From NCBI GenBank assembly GCA_020634575.1, contig JACKBM010000016.1, positions 1 to 64,000 of the forward strand: a stretch of 64,000 bases of DNA. Reading direction: 5' to 3'. Positions 59,369-64,000 of the stretch are shown here, piece after piece. The first letter of the stretch is position 1; each line of letters opens with the position of its first letter. The DNA comes from Ardenticatenales bacterium. Its GTDB lineage: Bacteria; Chloroflexota; Anaerolineae; Promineifilales; Promineifilaceae. Both the position numbers and the translations under genes were made by a program. Below the pieces are notes generated by a model. That model saw nothing but the letters and a program-made list of their open reading frames with translations, made no database searches and was not told the DNA's origin.

Positions 59369-59894
59369 GGAGCCGCTGGAAACGCTGGTGGTTGCCCGGC
59401 TGCCAGCTCTGGCCACCGTCTTCCGTATATTCCATGTGCGATTCGAAGCTATTTGGTTGGACGTTGCTGCGGGTGAAGCGGAGCTGGCTTTCGCCGCCGC
59501 CGGCCGTGGCGAAGGGGTGGCTGACCCGCGTCTCACTGCCAAAGGGGCCATTCATGACCCAAAGGCGGCCATCAGCGCCAACGGAGACCATCTCGATCTG
59601 TCGGGTTGCGGGCTTGAGGTAAAGCAGCAGGGCAGCGCTCTGCTTCAGCTCGGGGATGTCGCTGCGGCCGCTGACGACCTGGTCGGGCATCACCCAGCTG
59701 TACTCGTAGCTGCCGCTGACTGATTTCGCAACGGTGCCATCCGGCCCCAGAAAATCAGTCTGGGCCGACCAGAGGCCGATGGCGTGGCGCAACTGCTCGA
59801 TGCTTTGCGCCAGCTCGGCGTCGGCCGGGACAGAGGCGCTGGCTCGCAACGCCAGGGCAGCGATGGCGGTCAGGGAAACGGTGGTCCAAAACAT
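59364..59894 (-). CDS. Exported DUF1579-like protein of unknown function
   Basis: A 176-residue protein with a short hydrophobic N terminus (TTVSLTAIAALALRASASVP) that looks like a signal peptide with possible cleavage after ASA. The mature part (SGSYEYSWVMPDQVVSGRSD, then LKQSAALLLYLKPATRQIEM and VSVGADGRLWVMNG) has the beta-rich pattern of DUF1579-like proteins. No catalytic motif is recognised. It lies upstream of the kinase operon on the same strand, separated by a palindrome cluster. Confidence 0.6.
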   Translation of the reverse strand: MFWTTVSLTAIAALALRASASVPADAELAQSIEQLRHAIGLWSAQTDFLGPDGTVAKSVSGSYEYSWVMPDQVVSGRSDIPELKQSAALLLYLKPATRQIEMVSVGADGRLWVMNGPFGSETRVSHPFATAGGGESQLRFTRSNVQPNSFESHMEYTEDGGQSWQPGNHQRFQRLR

Positions 59895-59998
59895 GGCTAC
59901 TCCTTACTCAAATGGGTTGGTAAACGCGCTGGCGTCAGGCGCCAGATTGCGCCAGTGTAACGCAGAATGTCGCACCGGGTTGGGGCGGGGACGCGGGG

Positions 59999-60418
59999 CT
60001 AACGAAACGTTGAGACATCGGCCAGCCGGACCCAGCGATCATCACGCCGCTCGTATAACATGAGCCAGGCGCTGACAAAATCCAGCGGCTGGACGCTGCC
60101 ATCCCCGACCTGTTGCTGGCCGCTGACCTTGACCTGGGCGATAAGCCAGCCCATTGAGCCATCCGCCGAGATACCCACGATAGGCTCGCTCAGATCGGCG
60201 TATTCGCTGAAGTCCGTGTTCCCCAGGTAGCTGCTGAACTGGGTTCGGATGGCGTCAGCGGTCGGGCGGCGGATGTCACCGCGGCCAACGGAGAGGTAGT
60301 CCGGGGCGATATCCTGCAGGAAAAAATCGACATCTTTGTCCAGGTGGGCCTGGATGCCGGCCTGGTGTAGGGCCAGGAGCTCGGCTTTGAGCGTTTCAAG
60401 TTCGGCTTCGCTTCGCAT
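59999..60418 (-). CDS. SnoaL/NTF2-like fold protein
   Basis: A 139-residue protein of the NTF2-like superfamily: an N-terminal helix (ELLALHQAGIQAHLDKDVDF), then FLQDIAPDYLSVGRG and beta strands ending in SAWLMLYERRDDRWVRLADV. Such proteins are often isomerases, dehydratases or ligand-binding proteins; the activity is unknown. ATG 60418 follows AAGGA and starts 12 bp after the carboxylesterase stop, so the two are probably co-transcribed. Confidence 0.82.
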   Translation of the reverse strand: MRSEAELETLKAELLALHQAGIQAHLDKDVDFFLQDIAPDYLSVGRGDIRRPTADAIRTQFSSYLGNTDFSEYADLSEPIVGISADGSMGWLIAQVKVSGQQQVGDGSVQPLDFVSAWLMLYERRDDRWVRLADVSTFR

Positions 60419-60429
60419 AGCATCGTTCC

Positions 60430-61926
60430 TTATTTTAGCAGGTCGGCCCACAAGCGGCGGCGCTCGCGGGCCGGATCGGTCTGCAGATGAGCTGGTGTGT
60501 CAAAAACCATGGTGGCCCGCGTCTGGTCGTCGTAGCGGGGCCAGTCCGGTAGGCCCGGGGCGCGGGGCACGCCGGCCCGGATGAAGCTGGCCCAGGCGGC
60601 GTGCATCTGGTCGGCGAGCAGGATGGGCGGGCTGGCGCCGAGCTGGTAAGGAGTGCTGGGCGTCCAGAGGCGGTGGAAGGCAAAGGGGAGTTCGACGGTG
60701 TGGCCCGCGCCCAGGGCGCCATTTTGGACCGGCGAGGCCCAGGCGAAGTCAAACAGGTAGGTAGGTTGATGGCGGGCGTGGCGCTCGGCAAACAGGATGG
60801 TCGGCTGGATAAAAGCGCGATCACTCATGGCGGCGACGAACAGATCGACGGGCGTGAGCGGCCCCAGGGTTGCTTGATAATGTTGCACCAGCGCGGCGCC
60901 ATCGAACCCGAGGCTGTCAAAATGGCGCACTAACGCTGCTTCGTCGCGGGGGATGACGGCTGGCGGCAGGACGCTGGGGTAGGGGCGATAGTCGTCGCGG
61001 CAGGCGCCGATGAGCAGGGGGACGGGGGCTAACCGGCCGGTCGCCGCCGCCACGAGCGGCTGTTCCGGGATGATCGCGCCATCCAGCACCATGCCCCAGG
61101 GGATGCGCCAGGGCGAGGCGGCGCGCATCGTGGCGCCGCGGGCCGCTAAAAGGGCTTCGACTGGTGCCTCCTGGAGCGCGGCGATGCGGGTCAGGCCGCT
61201 GTGCTGGCAAAATTGCGCAGCGGTGGCGACCGCCTCCGGGATGCCGCGCAGGGGCGTCAGGCTGGAGAGGGAATGGCTGATGGCCCGGTGAAAGAGGCCG
61301 CGGGCCAGCGGTGCCGTCAGCAGGCCGATGATGGTATGCGCTCCGGCCGATTGGCCGCAGATGGTCACATTGTCCGGGTCGCCGCCGAACGCGCTGATGT
61401 TGTCCCGAATCCAGCTCAGCGCAGCGATGGCGTCCAGGATGGTGAGGTTGCCGGCGCCGGCAAAGTCGGGGTCGAGATGGCCCAGGTAAAGGCTGCCGGC
61501 CTCGCCGAGGCGATAGTTGAGGGTGACGGCGACGAGATCGTGGCGGGCGGCAAACGATTCGCCGTGGTAGAGCGGCATCGAGCCGGAGCCGGAGACCCAG
61601 GCGCCGCCGTGGATGTAGAGGAGGACCGGCCGGTTGCCCGCATCGGCCGCCGGCGTCCAGACGTTGAGGCGGAGCGAATCTTCGGCCTGGGGCTGGTTTT
61701 CTGGCCCCAGAAACCGTTCAAAGCGAGAGGGGGTTTGCGGTTGGATGGGGCCGAACTGGGTGGCGTCCCGCACGCCGGCCCAGGCTGCGGGCGGGGCTGG
61801 CGGGCGGAAGCGGTGTGGCCCGGTTGGCGGCGCGGCGTAGGGAATGCCGGCGAAAAGCAGGCATTGGCCCGTGAAATAACCCTGTAATTTACCGAAATTG
61901 GTCTCGACAATAGTCTGCATCGGCAT
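60430..61926 (-). CDS. Type B carboxylesterase
   Basis: A 498-residue carboxylesterase/cholinesterase-fold hydrolase. The oxyanion motif is VLLYIHGGAWVSGSG, the nucleophile Ser lies in VTICGQSAGAHTIIG (the usual GESAGA with Gln for Glu), the conserved EDSLRLNVWTP is present, and the catalytic His is likely in LGAGHTVELPF. No signal peptide is visible, so it is cytosolic. It hydrolyses esters of unknown identity. GGAGG precedes ATG 61926 by five bases; an in-frame ATG at 61920 is less well placed. Confidence 0.92.
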   Translation of the reverse strand: MPMQTIVETNFGKLQGYFTGQCLLFAGIPYAAPPTGPHRFRPPAPPAAWAGVRDATQFGPIQPQTPSRFERFLGPENQPQAEDSLRLNVWTPAADAGNRPVLLYIHGGAWVSGSGSMPLYHGESFAARHDLVAVTLNYRLGEAGSLYLGHLDPDFAGAGNLTILDAIAALSWIRDNISAFGGDPDNVTICGQSAGAHTIIGLLTAPLARGLFHRAISHSLSSLTPLRGIPEAVATAAQFCQHSGLTRIAALQEAPVEALLAARGATMRAASPWRIPWGMVLDGAIIPEQPLVAAATGRLAPVPLLIGACRDDYRPYPSVLPPAVIPRDEAALVRHFDSLGFDGAALVQHYQATLGPLTPVDLFVAAMSDRAFIQPTILFAERHARHQPTYLFDFAWASPVQNGALGAGHTVELPFAFHRLWTPSTPYQLGASPPILLADQMHAAWASFIRAGVPRAPGLPDWPRYDDQTRATMVFDTPAHLQTDPARERRRLWADLLK

Positions 61927-61980
61927 AAGCGCCTCCTGGCTGAGGGGTCTTATGCCGATCTATACCACAGGCGCCGCGAG

Positions 61981-62403
61981 CTAGCTATTTTCGGCGCGCC
62001 CTTTTAGCCCGGCGCAGAAGGCGACAAAACTGTCGGTCAGGTCGGGCAGGGTTCGCCCAAAAACAGGCAGCAGCAGGCCGCTGAAGGTTTCGGCCGTGTG
62101 AAAATGAGTCTGGTCATCCCCTTTGGCAGTCAGGGTATGGACCCGTTCAGATTTGAACAGGCCCAAAGGCATCCCACCCGTAAAGACCATCTTGTGAGGC
62201 GGTTCGAAGCTGGTGATCTTCACGGCGAAAGCGCGCTCGGGACTGAATTTGGTGAAGAATTTGACCTGCTGGCCGGGGCTGAGCTGGCCTTCGACCCGGA
62301 CCATGCCAGGGTCCCACTCGGGGTAACCGGCCGGATCAGTCAGAATAGCCCAGATTTTGTCGGCCGGCGCTGCAATCATCGTTTCTGCCTGAAAATGCTT
62401 CAT
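61981..62403 (-). CDS. SRPBCC family (START-like) protein
   Basis: A 140-residue Bet-v1/START-like protein. MIAAPADKIWAILTDPAGYP and EWDPGM are the family N terminus, and the C-terminal amphipathic helix is TLPDLTDSFVAFCAGLKGRA. It resembles the SRPBCC proteins (polyketide cyclase 2/AHSA1-like) that bind hydrophobic ligands. The DUF1801 gene ends 6 bp upstream, forming a two-gene operon. Confidence 0.87.
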   Translation of the reverse strand: MKHFQAETMIAAPADKIWAILTDPAGYPEWDPGMVRVEGQLSPGQQVKFFTKFSPERAFAVKITSFEPPHKMVFTGGMPLGLFKSERVHTLTAKGDDQTHFHTAETFSGLLLPVFGRTLPDLTDSFVAFCAGLKGRAENS

Positions 62404-62409
62404 AACGTC

Positions 62410-62766
62410 TTACCCCTGTGCCAGCGTTTGCTGGACGTAGTCGGCCAGGGCGGTCTGGTCAAAATCCGGGCTGGTGATACGCATGGTGCGTGTCTTTTTG
62501 CCATCGCCTTCGAGCAGGCCGTGACCATCTTCCAGCGCGGCGCCCTGGTGGAAAATGAGCGAGATTTTGCCTTTGCCGACGACAGTCTGGATATGATTTT
62601 TGCTCGTGGCGTAGACAAGACAATCTTTCCACTTGATGCTCTCATTGAAAGCGGGGCCGGCAGCCAGCACACAGGCGCGGACGGCCAGGAAGAGCGGCTT
62701 GACGGCCGGGTCCAGCCCTTCGATGTAGTCGTTCACGTTGTCGTTTTGGGAGGGTGTGTAATTCAT
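62410..62766 (-). CDS. DUF1801 family protein
   Basis: A 118-residue protein of the DUF1801/YdhG-like fold. AVRACVLAAGPAFNESIKWK and DCLVYATSKNHIQTVVGKGK fit the conserved pattern, which resembles frataxin-like proteins and YdeI. KTRTMRITSPDFDQTALADY ends the domain. The function is unknown. It is co-directional with and 6 bp from the SRPBCC gene, and 20 bp downstream of the AraC regulator, which may control both. Confidence 0.85.
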   Translation of the reverse strand: MNYTPSQNDNVNDYIEGLDPAVKPLFLAVRACVLAAGPAFNESIKWKDCLVYATSKNHIQTVVGKGKISLIFHQGAALEDGHGLLEGDGKKTRTMRITSPDFDQTALADYVQQTLAQG

Positions 62767-62786
62767 AGGCTCATTGTAATCGTGGC

Positions 62787-63545
62787 TTAACCGGCTGCAT
62801 TGTACGAAGCGGCCATCAGATTGTCCTGCAGGATGGTGCTGGCCTCGAAATAGGCCAACGGGGTGAAGCCGGTCATTTTTCTGAAAGCGCGGTTGAGGTG
62901 GGGCTGATCGTAGTACGCCTCGTCGTCAACATATTCGATCAGGCGAGGGTTCTCGTCGCCGAAGTTGCAGGTCTGTCCCAGGAAACGGTGCAGGTTTTCG
63001 ATGGCCAGAAGATGCTGCCGGCTGAGGCCGAAGACGCTCTGGTAGAAGCGGCGGCGCTGCCGGGGCGAGTAGGCGGCCAGCCAGGTGGATTCGTTTAGGC
63101 CGGAGCGGAACATCGGGCCGGCCAGGTGTGGTTGGCGGTCTGCTTGAAGTGCCGGCTGGAGTTGATTCGCAAAATCAGGCAGCGAGTTGACCGGCGTTCT
63201 GAGCCAGTTCAGGGGGAGGAAGCGTCCGGCCGGTACTACATTTGCGATGTTTTCCGCCAGGCGCAGGTAAAAGCGGGCGCCGTAGAGCACGAGTGGCAGC
63301 GTGAAGTGCAGCTTATGGCCCCGGCTGTGCAGGGTGCGGAGGGATTGCGCCGGTAATGGCTGGGGCGGCTCGCTGTCCGTGGCTGCCCAGGCGAGCTGGC
63401 CTTGCTGAACGTAGAGGAAGTCGTAGCAAAGCTCGGGGATAACGTGATCCGCGAGGACCGCTGCCGGGCCATCGATCTGCATGCGCCAGAAATAGGCCAG
63501 ATCAAGCGCCGGCACGCCGGCCAGTTTGTGGAAGGAAATCTGCAT
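62787..63545 (-). CDS. AraC family transcriptional regulator
   Basis: A 252-residue regulator. The C-terminal ~100 residues are the AraC/XylS double helix-turn-helix: SPRQRRRFYQSVFGLSRQHL, then VDDEAYYDQPHLNRAFRKMT and GFTPLAYFE, the second-helix signature. The N-terminal ~130 residues are a cupin-like ligand domain. ATG 63545 was chosen; the longer frame (to 63665) adds repeat-adjacent residues. It lies upstream of DUF1801 and SRPBCC and likely regulates them or itself. Confidence 0.88.
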   Translation of the reverse strand: MQISFHKLAGVPALDLAYFWRMQIDGPAAVLADHVIPELCYDFLYVQQGQLAWAATDSEPPQPLPAQSLRTLHSRGHKLHFTLPLVLYGARFYLRLAENIANVVPAGRFLPLNWLRTPVNSLPDFANQLQPALQADRQPHLAGPMFRSGLNESTWLAAYSPRQRRRFYQSVFGLSRQHLLAIENLHRFLGQTCNFGDENPRLIEYVDDEAYYDQPHLNRAFRKMTGFTPLAYFEASTILQDNLMAASYNAAG

Positions 63546-63626
63546 GGGCAGCCTGCGCACACATAGTTTGTCTTGAGGAATGGAGCCGCATTCAGCCTGT
63601 TTCATTCCCCTGGAACTCAAGACATT

Positions 63627-63668
63627 TGCCAACAGTTTGCGAAAATTCGCGCCATTCGCGGCCAAAGC
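63627..63668. repeat. Second copy of the CGAATTTTCG family (half element)
   Basis: TTTGCCAACAGTTTGCGAAA continues into ATTCGCGCCATTCGCGGCCAAAG. It matches the right half of the 43853-43899 hairpin with its flank; the left arm is missing. It lies 5' of the AraC gene. Confidence 0.7.
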
Positions 63669-63671
63669 ACT

Positions 63672-64000
63672 TTACAGGATAGCAGACGGGAGAAGATGTT
63701 GGTAGAGCCGGCTTAGATCCGTATCGTTTACCTGGCAGCTGCGTAAGTAGCCCCGGACGCTGCCGTAGCTATTTTCCAGATGGTGTAACAGGCTCAGGAT
63801 GATTTCCGGTTCTTCGACCAGCGTCTTTTGGAAGGCGGGCTGCAGATAGCGGTTGCTCACGGCGTAATCGGCGGCAATCAGCTGGTGGTCGACGCCGGCC
63901 AGGGCCAGGAGCAGGCCGGCGATGATGCCGGTGCGATCGCGGCCGGAATGGCAGTGAAAGAGGATGGCGCCCTGCTCTGTGGCGGCGGCCATGGCCGTGA
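63672..64000 (-). CDS. Tyrosine-protein phosphatase (dual-specificity-like), partial
   Basis: The visible 109 residues are the C-terminal part of a phosphatase; the 5' end lies beyond the window. The P-loop is ILFHCHSGRDRTGIIAGLLL (Cys and Arg of HCxxGxDRTG), as in the bacterial tyrosine/serine phosphatases of the Y_phosphatase3 family. It hydrolyses phosphate esters on proteins or phosphoinositides; the substrate is unknown. It ends 7 bp before the CGAATTTTCG repeat. Confidence 0.9.
   Translation of the reverse strand, partial: TAMAAATEQGAILFHCHSGRDRTGIIAGLLLALAGVDHQLIAADYAVSNRYLQPAFQKTLVEEPEIILSLLHHLENSYGSVRGYLRSCQVNDTDLSRLYQHLLPSAIL

Larger units (their letters stand above)
3921..61634. 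repeat. Dispersed palindrome ACCGGCCGGT, at least 33 copies
   Basis: Exact copies start at 3921, 6293, 7122, 9400, 9532, 13567, 16593, 17641, 20366, 20597, 21259, 24207, 27859, 28394, 28845, 31124, 36001, 38741, 41086, 42629, 43029, 43347, 47150, 47772, 49071, 53506, 53869, 56137, 57043, 57915, 59015, 61032 and 61625. Nearly all are inside genes, often encoding PAG or RPV. Chance expectation at this base composition is well below one copy. Confidence 0.95.

Overview
The window is high-GC, gene-dense bacterial chromosome with about 53 protein genes, one tRNA and very many short palindromic repeats. No ribosomal or phylogenetic marker is present. The gene mix (DUF4956 with CotH, TIGR03032, EsaB/YukD-like domain, F420-type beta subunit, MenB, many stand-alone GNAT, DinB and VOC proteins) and the repeat style suggest a Chloroflexota bacterium of the Anaerolineae/Ardenticatenia type. 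That placement is inference. There are no phage, IS, CRISPR or plasmid genes.

Layout. 0-1.4 kb is a selenium locus: an AhpD-like gene whose active site reads C-x-x-UGA, a convergent stand-alone MetH-activation-like gene, and a tRNA-Sec gene with its own promoter. 1.5-13.7 kb holds a sensor histidine kinase, a cytosolic GH3 glycosidase, a DUF4956/CotH pair, a DUF2817 peptidase, a 2-hydroxyacid dehydrogenase, and a run of carbonic anhydrase, GNAT, Nudix and a frameshifted beta-propeller lipoprotein. 14-18 kb is a heterodimeric ABC exporter behind a promoter, a structured leader and an intrinsic terminator, followed by a 26-unit palindrome array. 18.5-29.3 kb is mostly minus strand: TIGR03032 protein, ornithine aminotransferase with a possible attenuator, MOSC, racemase, a ubiquitin-like/propeller membrane protein, M20 peptidase and small enzymes. 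29.7-43.9 kb is plus strand: M19-like peptidase, a kinase-M23-aminotransferase fusion, PfkB kinase, MenB, SelA-like enzyme, deiminase family, SDR, a methyltransferase interrupted by two adjacent UGA codons, class V aminotransferase and Ogt. 43.9-64 kb is mixed and includes a coupled minus-strand operon at 54.9-59.3 kb (kinase, nucleoside phosphorylase, methyltransferase, MFS, metallopeptidase).

The most interesting signals are: (1) selenocysteine use, with a tRNA-Sec and two candidate selenoprotein genes, one apparently encoding a vicinal Sec-Sec pair; (2) at least 33 exact copies of the palindrome ACCGGCCGGT, many at points where the strand switches from G-rich to C-rich; (3) three further dispersed repeat families at gene junctions, one of which appears to supply ribosome-binding sites; (4) promoter, leader and terminator arrangements ahead of the ABC exporter and of rocD. 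Positions and counts were read by eye; no alignment or search was run.
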